Assembly: GCA_035578905.1 (NCBI GenBank)
Contig: JAQJVL010000419.1
Coordinates: 62,001-126,000, forward strand
Length of the DNA stretch: 64,000 nt
Direction: 5' to 3'
Origin: Stictocephala bisonia
Lineage: Eukaryota; Arthropoda; Insecta; Hemiptera; Membracidae
Shown here: positions 11,405-24,035 of the stretch, in pieces
Layout: each line of letters starts with the position of its first letter
Position numbering within the stretch: the stretch's first letter is position 1
Notes under the pieces: model-generated
The model's database searches: none
What the model was told of the DNA's origin: nothing
What the model saw: only the letters and a program-made list of their open reading frames with translations
Translations under genes and position numbers: made by a program

Positions 11405-11934
11405 TGTAAACGTCATCAAAAACTCAAAACAAAATGGATACAAAACGAAACCATGGCTAGCAGTACATTTTATATTGTGACTCGTTGAGTCAACGATGTA
11501 CTGATAGTAGCCACATTAATAGTTTTATAAGTCACAATGCTGGAACGAAACTTTTCCAGGCATTCTATCTCAAATTATCATAGCTTTTCAGTGTCAATTG
11601 GTCGTGCCCTCTTTATAAATAACAAGAATAATTTTCGCCGTAATCGCCAAGCTTTACAATCAAGACTTGTGTGCATGAATCACGGAATCTGAATACATCG
11701 CAAGAACATATCAGGTTACGAATACAATATTAAGATCATATCATAAATACAGTTGCCTATATAAAATGATTATCTTTATATAATCTACTATACAATTGGG
11801 ACTATTGTCTTGATTATAGCGTTTTACACTCAAAGATGTGGCAAAACTCGACTCCATTTTTTCAAGTTTTTTAAAGTTTTGAGTTGAGTTCGAGTTTTTT
11901 TTAACTTGAATTTCGAGCTACTTGCACACCCTTA

Positions 11935-13189
11935 ATTTTTATCCAAGATACATGATGACAGATATATGATGATTTAATATTTTTTATATAGACCTCAACC
12001 CTGTTAGTACTGCACCAAAATATGGCTTTTTGGGGGTAACTACTGTTTTAGAAATGTAATATGAGACCTTAGCTTACTAAAAAAGATTGGCACAAATCAG
12101 GGGTATTTGTAAGTATTTACAAAAAAAGTTATATTATTACTAATAATAGGAATATCACATTATTACTAAAAATAAAAATATCACAAAGTTTTTGTATTGT
12201 TTGTAAGGTTTATAATTGGGCAATCAAAAAATAATTAAATATCATCATTTTTTATACATACAATTTAGGTTCGCAATATATATGTAAAAAAAATAACAGC
12301 AAATTTTTTTATTTTTGACACATAAGAAAATAACGAAAAATATTTTAATGAGGGAAACTTCTTATTTCTGTTTTATATGCAGTCCTTTAGCTTAGTACTA
12401 ACTTTCATCACATTTAGCTGAGAAATAAAGAAAAAAATTGTCAAAATTTAAAGTTTTGCTTTATATCATGCTTGATATGTGTACTATTATTACAAATACA
12501 TAATTTATCTAACATGCTGTAAAATTATTAGGCCTACTAAGTTCCTCCAAAATGTGGTTTTATATTTTACATCTGGAATATATGTTATAGTCAATTATTA
12601 CACTATTTACATTTTTAATGGCATTATAGTGGTGTATTCTAGTCCAATCCATATTTGTTCTCATACAATGAAAATACTTAAATTCATAATAAGATATAAT
12701 ACTATACAAAGTAATATACAAAATAAGATATAAAACAACACAAAACTATTTACAAACAACAAACTTTTCAACTAATAACATAAGCACAATAACCAAAACA
12801 CATACATAAACAAACAACTCCTTCAATTGACTGACGCCTGAACTGAGATCGGTAGAGGAACAGCTGTCTTGAAAAGAACTGTTGAATAAACTTTATTTTA
12901 TTGAATACTCTCAACAGTCTGGACTACCAATAAATGTAAAATATTAAGTTCAACTCTTCTAGAGTCTGTTTCTTGCATAAATAGCACAACATATGTGCAG
13001 TTGATTTTGAAATTACTGATTTCCGGTGCAATTACAGGCGGATAGGCCATTGCCCGCTCCGCCGAATTTGGACAGTCGTGTGTGGGCAACACATTGTCTG
13101 TTTCGCACATTAAGTGCGGGCGACGATTCGTACTAAAAGGGTTAATAAGTTGCATTTGAAACCATTAATATTCATAAGTCAATAATAAG

Positions 13190-13194
<5 letters not shown>
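11935..13194. other. Intronic sequence; possible piggyBac-like right end at 13145
   Basis: AT-rich intron of wapl. Near 13130-13146 a GC-richer stretch ends AAAAGGGTTAA, reminiscent of a piggyBac-type end at a TTAA site, but I see no matching left end. An open minus-strand frame at 12898-13155 has no recognisable content. Confidence 0.4.

Positions 13195-13232
<38 letters not shown>
13195..13232. repeat. (TA)n microsatellite
   Basis: About 19 uninterrupted TA units in the first long wapl intron, 117 bases upstream of the next exon. Confidence 0.97.
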
Positions 13233-13237
<5 letters not shown>

Positions 13238-13349
13238 GCAATAGTTAATTAATAATATATACAATAATAATATATACAAACAACAACAAACATTAAGCAA
13301 TCTAATGGCTATAAATGTCAAACAAATAATACATTTCTTTCCTTTCTAG

Positions 13350-13511
13350 TATCAGAACCAATATCAGGAGTAAGTGCTCTAGTAAAACTGTTTTATCAGC
13401 AAGAAGAACTGGCTCGTACTGAAGAGAGAAAGACAGATGCGATATTGGATGGAGAACAGAAACCTCAGGCTTCTTCACAAGAAGATGTTTATGAGGAAAC
13501 TGTGGCTATGT
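13350..13511 (+). CDS. wapl: wapl exon
   Basis: Acceptor cctttctag ends at 13349; donor GTAAGT starts at 13512. Joined to the preceding exon it reads VSEPISGVSALVKLFYQQEE, then LARTEERKTDAILDGEQKP and a less conserved acidic loop QASSQEDVYEETVAM. It corresponds to the WAPL-domain helix of the type [21 protein letters not shown] followed by the variable linker. It enters in phase 1 and leaves in phase 1; the trailing T completes Leu with TG of the next exon. The acidic linker is shorter than in vertebrate WAPL, which is usual for insects. Splice phases on both sides agree with the neighbours, so this exon is not a pseudogene fragment. Confidence 0.9.
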
Positions 13512-14039
13512 GTAAGTATCTTAATTTTAACTAACAGCCTTAAAGTATAGAAAAAAGTTCAAGCCAAGCATGAGCTTTAACCCTTAAAGTGTTACAGTGT
13601 CTACATGGTAGTCATTGCGTTTATATTAACCCATCTACTGGCAATTAAAAACCTGTCTTGGTAGACTATTTTCCTCATTTCGCAAGGGTATTTTTTTAAA
13701 AAAGATTACAAATACTAACTATGCTTTATTGTGTATTACTTTATACCAATTTTTTTGTAAAAGTATGTATTCTTATGAGAGCTAAATAAAATAACCATAC
13801 AAAAATGAAAATATTTACTTTATTTTATAAAAAATTAAAAAATGTCTTATTGTGATTCCCCTTACAATGACCATACATAGAAAAGTTATTTGTATTGAAC
13901 AATCTTAAATTCTAAGATAAACAAGTTGTTCTAAACTTCATAAACTTTCTAATAATATGTAGTTTATAGGTAGTTAGAAATTATAGTTTTATACTGATAA
14001 AACTGAATAGTATAGTTTACTGAAATTTGAAATTAATTA
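13512..14039. other. Start of wapl intron, nothing recognised
   Basis: AT-rich sequence between the exon and the Tigger element. No repeats or ORFs stand out. It ends in the TA target site of the Tigger insertion (14038-14039). Confidence 0.5.
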
Positions 14040-14976
14040 CAGTAGGACCCCAGAAACTCGACATAATGTGGACTGAAGGGGGGTCAAGTTTGTGAAATGT
14101 CGAGTTTACGAAAGTGAGGTTAATACCTAGACTACTTGAGGCTTCATTAAAACTGTTCAGTTACAGCACACATAGACTACAAATAAAGCTTAATATAAGA
14201 TTAAGAATTAATATAAGAACTTTAAAAGTAAATACAATTGATCATAAAACATATTGGAGATTATGAGTGAAATAAAAAAACAATAAGTTTAAAAATAGGC
14301 CATTACAAAAGGAAAACTTACAACTTTAAATGTACAGAGTAGCATTTACTTGTTTTCTCTTGAGAAAAACTTTGTTATTTTGGATTGTTTTTTACTATTT
14401 ATTCTCCTCCACGCTGCTTCTTCACGTAAAATGGCGAAGAAATAATATGTCCATTGGAGATGCACCAGTTTCCTCAAAATATCGTAGAGCACCATCGACA
14501 TTTGATTCCACCTCGACCCTCGACAGCCTTTAAACCCTCGGTATTAGACATTTTGTTGACATCATCTTCTCCTTTCTTTCCTTCTAGCACATCCTCTTCA
14601 CTGTCTTCTTCGTTTTTATTAATGAGGTAAACTATTTCGTCGTCTTCAAGATGGTGTTCATCATCCTCTTGCATCCACTCTTCAACAACTTTTACTGAAG
14701 CTTCCTCACTCCCTGGAATCTTCTTGATCAGTTCTAGCAAGTGGGCGTCTTCCTCCTTCTCTCTGCCTTCAATTTCATTTCCCACGTGGTCAAGTAATAT
14801 TCTGCATGATCGTACAAGAATCAAAGGCTCATCTTCGTCCCAAGATGCAGAAATCCACCCTACAACATCTAGCAGGTCAATTTTTTTAATTTCATAACCA
14901 TATCCTACCCTTCTATATTGCTTGGATAAGTGATGTTACAATTTTTCGTCGATATAGTTTTTTTGTAGATTGCAGC

Positions 14977-17468
14977 TAGGGGTGTGCGAGTAGTGATTTT
15001 TGAGTTCGAGTCGAGTAGTTGGCATTTTTTCGAGAATTTTCAAGGGAGTATTTACATAACGATTTCCTTTACACCCAAGAAAACTGTAAAAGGCAGACAC
15101 CATCTTAAGCCTGTATTAATTTTTGCCAGATTCGTAAATATATACATCTAAACTGAACACAATGATTTTGATTTGTTGTTTGTAACTGTAACATTTGATA
15201 AATAAAACTTTTTACTTCCTGCCTTCCTACATTTTTATGTAGCATTGTTTTGTTTAACCATTTTCCTTTGTTCTTAACTAATATTATGTAAGAAACTAAG
15301 AAAGTATATTATTAATTGAAACAACGTGGATTATAAAGATTTAATCTGTTCACTCATATCACATCAGATTTTCTGTACAAGCCAATTATACTGTTTCACA
15401 GCCGGCCGATATGTTTATCTAGTGGTTCAGTTCAAAGTGTACCTCGAAAACGTAGCGAAGCTTGTTGGCAAAAGCTGCATCCAACCAAACTGATGCTAAA
15501 ATTTAGACGTCATCGCCAAATGCAGTCATTTGCTTTCAGAATTGCCTTCTCTCAATAAAAAAATTGATTGTGTACACGCCAAGAAGAGTGGATCAGTATT
15601 CTGTGGGTATTTAATTCATTAATGACAGGTTACAACTAACCGGAAATAAGCTGTGAATTATATAGTCAAATTTGAAAATCTGGATGACAAAGACTGTAGT
15701 TAAATCGATTGATAATAATAACGAAGCAGGTTTACTAAAAATAAAATTTTAAGTCGCTTAGGATGAATTAGTTTTAAAATTATGATCGGTAATGAAATAT
15801 GTGCAGCTTGAAACTACTTCGATACATGAGGCTACACTGAGCAACATATAAATAATTTTTTCATAACGAGAAATTCATGAAAACCTGGTGAAATCAAATG
15901 AAAACCATAGACGTAGTCGGCTAAAATAATAGGTCTAGCCGATATTGGCGACAAGATGCAGTCTGAAATATCAGCTAAGTGCCAACTAGTGAAACAGTGA
16001 AGATTTTGGCCAGCTAAATTATAAATTTATGAATAAAAAAAGACGTTTGATAAGGCTTCGGTTCAATACAAATTATTTTCTGAATCTCTAAATTAGTCGT
16101 ATTTTGTTTAGAAAAGGTTTTCCAACATGTTTCTCCCTCATTTGGGTTGATTTGAATAAAAAAACAAGACGTTTGATAAGACTTCGGTTCAATACAAATT
16201 ATTTTCCGAATCTCTAAATTCATCGTATTTTATTTAGAAAAGGTTTTCCAACATGTTTCTCCCTCATTTGGGTTCATTCGTGAATGTTTTACAGTTTACA
16301 TCGACATTAACGTCAATGTGAACAGGGAACCGTTCAGTGAGTTTATGAATCAAAATTATCGTACTTTACCACCTTTTACACTCCAACTGTTTTATTGTCT
16401 AACCTAGTCAGAAAACCGTTCAACAATTTGACAGGGAAAAATATCGTATGCGCAAATATTACATACAGTTTTGGCGATCTAAGGTGTTTTCGGAATAATA
16501 ATTAATAGACGCTCGCCACGGATATATATGTATATCTCTATTTTTCTATTTGAAGGAAAATAAATCAATAATGTTGTGCCACACGCTGCTAGAACGCCAT
16601 TACCATATTTTATATGATATGATATGGTATTTTCTTACGTCAAATCATTGAACGATTTCCTGCTCAGATTAAAAAACAAAATAGACCTCAATCGACTTGC
16701 GAGAAATATACGATAATTTCAGTCCCGAAAAGGAGCTAAACGGTTCCTTGCACGTAGTATACTACAACTGAGATGAACTTTGCCTAGAAAAGATGGGAAG
16801 TTCGATTCTAGGGATGTAAAGTGACCCGTTCTCGGGACCCTTTTTATTGAACGGTATTATTGATATGAACGGAAATATGCATAATTTCCACAGCGTACAG
16901 ACCATTAGATTTGTATCGGTAACAGGTCTTTTTGAGCATCTTGAACCGAATCTCTCGTCACCTTTCTTGGGTCATAAAGACACTAACCAGCACTTCTGTT
17001 TTATTCATGCTATTTTAGGTTAGGTTACAAGTGACTATTAGACTCGGACAACTTATGTGTGATAGCTACTACGGTAACTATTTACAGCGATCGCTGCCTT
17101 CCCAGCTCTGTTGTTCTCTTTGAATTGAACTAGTTCAAATCATAATGAACGAACTCGTTCACTACGTCGACTAGATCATTTGACTGCTGTCTACTACCTA
17201 TTCTAAGGCGTATTGTTTAGTTCATAATTACCCATACCAAACTGATAACGTATGCTTAAGGGTAAAATAAAACACAAGGAAGTGCACATTTTTTATTCGT
17301 AACTTATAAAACTGTTTACTCTTAAAACTAAATTAAGGTGTAAATCTTATATTTCGTGAAATACAACTACTCAATTGAACTTCCAGTAGTTTCGGAAGCT
17401 TCGAGCCGAGTTCGAGTAGTAAAATACTCAATCAAATACTCGAAGTTTTGAGTACTCGCACACCCCTA
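14977..17468. mobile_element. hAT-type non-autonomous element, 16-bp TIR, 8-bp TSD
   Basis: Perfect terminal inverted repeats TAGGGGTGTGCGAGTA / TACTCGCACACCCCTA are flanked by the identical 8-bp duplication ATTGCAGC (14969-14976 and 17469-17476). The length is 2,492 bp. No transposase-like frame is present. It is inserted in the DDE region of Tigger A. The same family makes up the outer element at 5095-11934. Subterminal GAGTTCGAGT motifs occur at both ends and may be transposase-binding repeats. Confidence 0.92.
16030..16270. repeat. Tandem duplication, about 126-bp period
   Basis: Two adjacent copies begin at GACGTTTGATAAG (16042 and about 16168) and share TTCGGTTCAATACAAATTAT and GGTTTTCCAACATGTTTCTC with few differences. 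It lies within the hAT-type element 14977-17468. Confidence 0.9.
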
Positions 17469-18574
17469 ATTGCAGCATACTCTGATCCATGGGCTCACAT
17501 AAAGCAGTGACATTTGGTGGCAAGAACATGACTTTTATTTCGCCATCTTTGAATTCAGCAACATCAGGGTATGTTGTTGCATTGTTTAAAAGCAGAAGTG
17601 CTTTTCTAGGCAGGCCTTTTGATTTTAAAAATTTGTCAATGGAAGGAACGAAAACAGTAAAAAACCACTCATTAAATATTCTACCATCCATCCAAGCACT
17701 ATTCTGGTGTCTATACCAAACAGGCAAGCAAAGTTACATTACATATGTCAGCAGATCTTTTAATGTTTTTAAAGGTACAGGGTTTTTTTGCCTTTCCAAT
17801 AAGACCAAGTTAGTTCATGATCTCCTGTCACATTACTACAGGCCAATATTGTTATTCTTATACTCTGGAGCCGCTTTTTCGTTTCATGATGCTAGTGTAG
17901 TCAATGGGAGCATTCTGAAATTCAAACCACTTTCATAGCAGTTATACAACTGTTCTCCAGAAATGCCCTCATTTTCAATTAGCTTTTGCAATCTTTCTTT
18001 AAAAACAGAAACATTAACTTCATTTGCAGAAAGCTTTTCTCCACAAATGTTGAGTTCTCTCACGCTATAATGCTTCTTCCATCAATCCAGCCAGCCAGAA
18101 CTTGCAGAAAATTCACTACTCTCTTCATCACGAAATTGTATGTAGAATTTAAGACCTTTTTAATTTGCAATGTAAGCCCTGAAATCGATGTTCCTTTTTC
18201 CCTGTGATTTCTGAACCATGCATAAAGGCGCTCACCAACTTTGTCAAAGTCACCGCCTTTCTATTTTTCTTTCTTTTAGGGAGTCAGCATACATTCTTTT
18301 CGCTCACCATTCTTCAATTTTACATCTCTGTTTTTTCCATCCTATTATTGTACTCTGTCCCATTCCCAAGTCCAAAGCAACTTTATTCACATTCTCACCT
18401 TGTCAAGTTTTTTAAAGCATCTAATTTAGTTTCCATCGACACATTGGTTTGTTTTCATCCCTGACGCCATCTCAAAGCAAATACACTAACTAGAAAACAA
18501 ACACTAAAGACTTTAAACTTCCAATAAATAACAAACATTTAACAATAAACAAACAATTAATAAACAATAACAAA

Positions 18575-20430
18575 TAGTGAGGGGTCGGTTCCATTTTTTT
18601 TCCTTTTCGGTTTTGGTTTCGTTCTTTACTGAAATCGGTCTAAGTACTTTTTGAGAAAGTTTCAGACAATTTTTCTAATACCTTTACACCAGTGAAACAA
18701 TAAATCATGTCGAATCAGTCAGTAAAAACAGTGCTTAGTATTTTGACGATTTCTCCAACATGAAGTATTATACACCCTAAACATCTATAAAGTGACATAC
18801 AATATTTCCAATAAAAGGTAACATTTTATTTATTATCATGGTATGATTGTTTACATTTTTTGCACAAAGAAAGTATTTACTTTGAATTAAAAAATATATA
18901 CAATTTAGCTAAACCAAATATAATGCTCAAATTAGCATGCAATTGAAATTTATCTTGAGGAAATTACAAAACTTATAGGCCTAGAGAAAATTAAAAACTA
19001 GCCATCCATTTTAGGTCTAGTCTAGTAATAAAACTTATTAAAAAACAAATCACAACTAATGATTGAAATTACCACAACTAAATTTAAGAGGTTGATGTAA
19101 TTGTAGTATGTTAAAAATAAACAGCAAAAACAAATAATAATATAATTAATTAAAAATATTATCTTTATTAACTATTGAATTAATTGAAAAAAATAATTAT
19201 TTTTATTAACTATTGGTTATTTTCTCGATTGGTAATATTACTGAATTAAAACAATTAAATGCTACTCATTCATAAAAAACTATACAGCCAATAATGCCAT
19301 AAATGTTTATAGAAATTACAGTTTACATTTTGTTTTAAATTTAAGGAATAATAAACTATTTTTGGTCAGTAAATGTTAAGTCAATGTAATTTAAAACATT
19401 AATTCCTTTAAGACTTTGTAAAAAGAACAAAATAATTAAAATAAAATTTAACTATTTTAAAATAAAAATACTAAAGACTCATTTTGTTTAGTTTTGACAC
19501 AATATTAATCTTAAAAATGTATTTTTTAATCTAATTCCCTAGATTTTGTATGCATTCTTTTTTCATTATTAAAAACAAGCTTAACACCTGCACTGCACTG
19601 CAACCACACTATCCAGCAAAATATGGTCAGTGTGAGCTGAGGATCGATCCAGGACAGAAATTATGTTGTTTTTGTGTCGTTTGGGTGCCTCTAATGTTAA
19701 GTTCAGCGTGGTTCCAATATCAGATATGTGTAAAGTTATGTTAATTATATTAGGAGTTTGTGTTAGTGACATAGTATAGTTTTTCAGCATATGGGGCTGG
19801 TTTTATCGATATTGATCCTGCAGTAAACTTGTTAAATAAATAAACTACAATATCTTAAGTTCATCATAAAAACACATTCAAACTAGAAGCATAATTAATT
19901 TCAGAATGTTAGATGAGTTGTAAACAGAATGGAATGTTTCCATAATTGTTTTTTTATCAGGCAGAAAGTGATAAGAAAGGGTTGAGCTAAACTAGGGTAG
20001 AGCTCAGGTGAAAGGAGTACTGGACTCTTGAACAAAAACTGAATGGTCACTGCCTTTACGTGTGAATACCTATTCATTAATGTTATTTATCTCTTTTTAC
20101 ATGCTGATAAGGAAGTGGTCAGACTATAGGCGAATATTATCTGACAGATATTTTGTTTACCTTGTGGCCACATAAGTACTGACAAGGAAGTGGCCTTCTA
20201 TGGGCAGGTATTTTGTTTGTATATTGTTTATCTTCTGGCCGGATATTGATTTTTCTGTTATCAGCACTTTTCACACCTTAAACATTTCTGATATGAAAGC
20301 TATCTTACCATGTACATTTTTCTAGAACTGGAACCGCAGAACAGAGATTTTACCATTAGTTCTCGGTTCCGGTTCTTTTGTCAAAAACCGATAGACCCGA
20401 GAACCGACGTTAGGGACCGACCCATCCCTA
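18575..20430. mobile_element. hAT-type non-autonomous element, 18-bp TIR, 8-bp TSD
   Basis: The left end TAGTGAGGGGTCGGTTCC and the right end (minus strand) TAGGGATGGGTCGGTCCC match at 15 of 18 positions. Both sides carry the identical 8-bp duplication ATAACAAA (18567-18574, 20431-20438). The length is 1,856 bp. Subterminal TTCGGTTTTGG / GGTTCCGGTTC motifs lie near both ends. I see no transposase frame. It is inserted near the 5' side of the Tigger A transposase. Confidence 0.92.
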
Positions 20431-20590
20431 ATAACAAACAATAAACAGTAAACAATGAGTTTATGATCGTTTTAGAAGAGATGTTATAAATTTACGTAAC
20501 TCATGTGACTCTGACAGACATAGATGAAGACTGCACTATTCAATGTGTTTTAAACTATAACCACGCCCACAGCACTCCACCAAATGGCCA

Positions 20591-20605
20591 CCCCCCCCCC
20601 CCCCC
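20591..20605. repeat. (C)15 homopolymer
   Basis: A run of 15 C within Tigger A 5' sequence. It can form G-rich structures on the other strand and is prone to sequencing error. Confidence 0.95.
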
Positions 20606-20955
20606 GGGCGAGTCCAAGTGACATATATTTCATCTTTGATGAAAGGTCAGTAACTCGAACGCTTGATTTCAGCAACACATTCTCTTTAAAGTAGCTACTC
20701 TTAATCGGCGAATCGAAATGTTTTGTAATTTACGTTTCAGTATCAGGTCTTTAAATAAACACTTAGTATTTAAATACCGCATTGCTTACATTTTAAGTTT
20801 CTTTAATGTATATTTTAAAACTGTTAAGTTTTGTCTGACATTTTACACCATTTCCAATGTTTTCATTTATTTTTATTATTTTTTTTGTACTCAACGAGCC
20901 TGTCAAGTTTTTTGGAGTGTCGAGTTTGCAAAATCAACTTTCCGGGGTTCTGCTG

Positions 20956-22228
20956 TATCTTGGTAACATGGTGTAATTGAATATTCTTCATTTTTCAGCT
21001 TGATACAGGATATTTTTATAGCAAACTCTACAGTAAATATAATTCTATAAAAGTATATAAATAAAATAAAGTGTTTAAACAGCACAAATCACTTCCAAAC
21101 GGACTGTAAATGAACAGTGTACTGACACTGTTGACAGACACCACAACAACGAATTGGAGATATTGAAAACCGAATTGTTCTTCTCTTCATTTAGTTTTCA
21201 GCATGATAGGAATATTGATATTGGTAGATAAAATAATTTAATTGCCTTTTGAACAATATGGGTGGTTTTGAAGAAAACCAAATCCATCCCCTACATGAAA
21301 CCTATTTTCATGGCAATGTTTGGCCGTCCGAAAATGGACGGTCACCAGTTGCTGAAAGTGAAAGACCATTTGTTAAAGGGCTGTGGGTACCAGTAGTTCG
21401 GTTAAAAATTCCAGCATGTTTACATAATGTACTCTACGTATATTGAATGTCTTGTCCATGTTTACTGCATTTATTAGTTGCAATCAACATTATTTTATTT
21501 CCAATTTTATATATTATATTATATATTAATGTAACATCTTTTTGTTTAAAGTTAACTAGCTGTTAAGACTTACATGAAATAAGTAATGAGAAATAAGTTC
21601 AAAGTGATTCCATTACGTCATAACCATTTTAGGATAAACATTACACTGGAATATGAATAGAATAAAACTTTGCTTATTTTTATGCATTATTCAAATAATA
21701 ATCTCTTCTTTTATAAATAATAAGTGGAGTGCAGCTAGATTAAAGTTTATAAACTAAATATTAACTGCCCACGGACTCACAACAAAACTCTGCATATGGC
21801 ATCTTGCTTTGTCTTCAGCCTCCTAGATAACTCCGCATGAGCCTTGCTTGAGAGTCTCAGCCTGAGGCCTTGTTAAGGAGATTGGCCTAAGGGCTCACTA
21901 GGGTATTCAGCTTGTCGCATATTGTAGGAAGCTAAACTTCTGGCCTCCCAAGGAAACTTCGACTTTGATCTGTAAGGTAGCTAGGCCAATTGCCTCACAA
22001 CAATACTGCAGAAGATATGGTATGAGGTACTTTCTTTTCTTTCTTACAAGTGGGTTCTGTGTGTAGTGTTACAATGTTACTCTGTGTGTTGCTTTATGCC
22101 AAATTTGGTCTCGCCGAACTGTGAGTCTATGTCTAAATTTAGAGGTAGTGAACCTACACAAAACGATATACTGTTCATCAATAGGGGGTCCTCCAATACA
22201 ACTGTACATGTACGGGAAGGTGACAAGA
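20956..22228. other. wapl intron, with GGCC-rich patch
   Basis: No gene recognised. Between about 21780 and 22000 imperfect motifs such as GCCTGAGGCC and GGCCTAAGGGC recur every 20-40 bases. This resembles the GGCCGAAGGCC-type boxes seen in the Helitron-like sequence at 26400-26470 and at 57540-57720. A patch at 22040-22200 leads into the minisatellite. Confidence 0.45.
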
Positions 22229-22620
22229 GTATTGGCCCTCCTGCCTGTCCATACATGTACAGTGGTAATGGCCCTCTCGCATGTCATTACATGCACAGTG
22301 ATAATGGCCCTCCCGCCTGTCCAGTGGTAATGACCCTCCTGCCTGTCCTTACATGCACAGTGGTAATGGCCCTCCTGCTTGTCCATACATGTACACTGTA
22401 CAGTGATAATGACCCTCCCGCCTGTCTTTACATGCGCAGTGGTAATGGCCCTCCCGCTTGTCCCTATATGCATAGTGGTAATGGCCCTCCTGACTGTCCA
22501 TACATGTACAGTTGTAATGGTCCTCCCACCTGTCCTTACATGCACAGTAGTAATGGCCCTCCCACCTGACCATACATGTACAGTGGTAATGGCCCTCCTG
22601 CCCGTCCTTACATGCACATT
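22229..22620 (+). repeat. 36-bp minisatellite, about 11 copies
   Basis: Units of 36 bases with the constant parts CAGTGGTAATGGCCCTCC and CCTGTCC(A/T)TACATG repeat through the region, with a few shortened units. Because 36 is divisible by three and stops are rare, open frames appear on both strands here. They are repeat artefacts. The same unit occurs at 5353-5440 and 25038-25095. Confidence 0.92.
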
Positions 22621-23580
22621 TGTATTGGCTGCGTGTCTCTTACTAAGGTTTATACCGTTGACTGTCTTACCGTTTCAATGAATGAGCTACAGCAAGCCAC
22701 CCAACCTGTCTACCTAGAGGTGGTTGTGACCAAGCTGACTTGTATAAATAGGGATAATGCCACTCATCAGCTCTCATGAAAAAACATACTTTGATACAGG
22801 TTTCATACAAAATTTTAAGAAATGAACACCAACCTTAAATTTGTGGATAACTTGCTGTTTGTATCTATGTTGTTAGAAAAAATGTAAGCTAGCCTTCAAA
22901 ATTGCATAAGAAAAATAATTGAATAACTTCAGAATTAAGGTTGTAGGGCATTTGCCATCACTACGTGAAAAATACCAATCACAACATTTCGATTTGGTAA
23001 AACCCAAATCTTTTTCAAGTGCTAAAAACTAAATTACATCTAAATAAACATGTTCTAAAATTATGTTCTTAAACTAATAAACATATCTACATTAATTACC
23101 TACATTTTAACCTAGAATCTAGAATGGGGTAGAACAAAATGAACTTCTACTAAATATTAAAAAAAATTTTAACTGGGTGAATTAATATAACTAATTAGGA
23201 TTATATTCATGTCGAGGTCATGATATCAACTGAAAAAAATGTTAAAACACAATTAAATTAATATTAAGTTAATGAAATGAGATTACATTAACTAATCATG
23301 GTACCTGAAAAACTAATAATTTAAAATAACATCAAGCATGCACCAAAATGATATCTGTGACTCGGAAGGACTGGAACTACTATCTAATCTAAATAAACTG
23401 TTACTTCAATAAATATGATGCAACCTTTGTCTTCCTCATCTGATACTCCATCATTAACAAATTTTAAAAACAAAGTCAAACTTTAGAATTAGTTAGGTTT
23501 TTTACATCCCCACCATTTTTATATAAAAACTATACTGGATAGAAACCACCATTAAATTGTACCGGATCTTTTGACCGGTA
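22621..23580. other. wapl intron, nothing recognised
   Basis: AT-rich DNA without recognisable ORFs, inverted ends or tandem repeats. Confidence 0.5.
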
Positions 23581-24035
23581 CATTTTGGTTACTCTTGGTT
23601 ACACTTTGGTTTGCCAGACTGCCTGAGATCGTTCTTGCGCTGTCGATTTGTTACTTTCGTGGCCGTTGGCTCAGGCCTTGGTCTGTTCCGTGGTTCCAGC
23701 TTTCGGTTCGACGGTTTGCCTAAGTTTTGTTTAGTTTCCGTCACTAGTAGAGGAGTTTAATATGCAAGGCTAGAGAGATTTTAACTCCAAGGTCCTTGAG
23801 TTTGGACATTGACCCTCAGCCTGCTGTCCGGCCTATCTTCTGCCATTTCTACTGTGCTGGCCTGGCCTGGTGACCATGTAATAGAGCCTAATGTGCACCT
23901 CCGCTGCCATCTTTACAACTTAGAGAGCTCCTCTTCTGTCCTCAGGTCAGTCCTTTCTATTTTGTTCCCGGCGGCTGAGCTGGGGATCTGTGACAGTACT
24001 TAAAAAAAAATAAATAAATAAAAATAAAAAGATAA
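23581..24035 (+). mobile_element. GC-richer block with A-rich tail, possible retroposon
   Basis: Against an AT-rich background this block is markedly GC-rich and ends abruptly at about 24001 in an (AAATA)-like A-rich tail. A frame at 23809-24003 (LSLLSGLSSAIS...) stops exactly at the tail. This resembles a 5'-truncated LINE or other poly(A)-type retroposon, but I cannot identify the family and I found no target duplication. Confidence 0.3.

Larger units (their letters stand above)
5095..11934. mobile_element. hAT-like element (TAGGGGTGTGCGAGTA family), heavily nested
   Basis: The left end TAGGGGTGTGCGAGTA at 5095 is matched by the right end TACTTGCACACCCTTA ending at 11934, 14 of 16 positions complementary. 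The flanking 8 bases are ATTTTTAA on the left and ATTTTTAT on the right, a slightly decayed hAT-type target duplication. Only about 0.9 kb (5095-5460 and 11405-11934) belongs to this element; the rest is two later insertions. A perfect relative with identical ends lies at 14977-17468. No transposase belongs to this family here, so it is non-autonomous. Confidence 0.7.
14474..18470 (-). pseudogene. Tigger A transposase, broken and split by a hAT insertion
   Basis: The start is near 18470 (MASGMKTNQC), followed by a CENP-B/psq-type N-terminal helix-turn-helix (METKLDALKNLTR) that already has stop codons. The DDE region at 17428-17727 reads MPVWYRHQNSAWM, then KALLLLNNATTYPD, then FLPPNVTALCEPMDQSML. 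The second catalytic Asp in LLLDN is Asn here, so catalysis is lost independently of the other damage. The frame is cut after MDQSML by the element at 14977-17468. It resumes at 14824-14474 with the acidic C-terminal region (LLDHVGNEIEGREKE, LELIKKIPGSEE). The best relative in the window is Tigger B at 28925-30534, which preserves this Asp. Confidence 0.85.
14040..20955 (-). mobile_element. pogo/Tigger element A, interrupted by two hAT elements
   Basis: The left end CAGTAGGACCCCAGAAACTC and the right end (minus strand) CAGCAGAACCCCGGAAAG are pogo/Tigger-type inverted repeats, with further ACTCGAC motifs inside, and a TA lies on each side (14038-14039, 20956-20957). The 6.9-kb span contains two hAT insertions (14977-17468 and 18575-20430) with their 8-bp duplications. 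Removing these leaves about 2.55 kb, a normal Tigger length. The transposase runs on the minus strand and is decayed. It lies in the second wapl intron. Confidence 0.85.

Noticed and set aside
12898..13155. 85-aa minus-strand frame
   Set aside because: No family resemblance. The adjacent AAAAGGGTTAA looks like one piggyBac-type end, but no partner end was found.
22069..22681. Overlapping open frames of 69-182 aa on both strands
   Set aside because: They arise from the 36-bp repeat, whose length is a multiple of three and which has few stops. The peptides are repeats of the unit and mean nothing.
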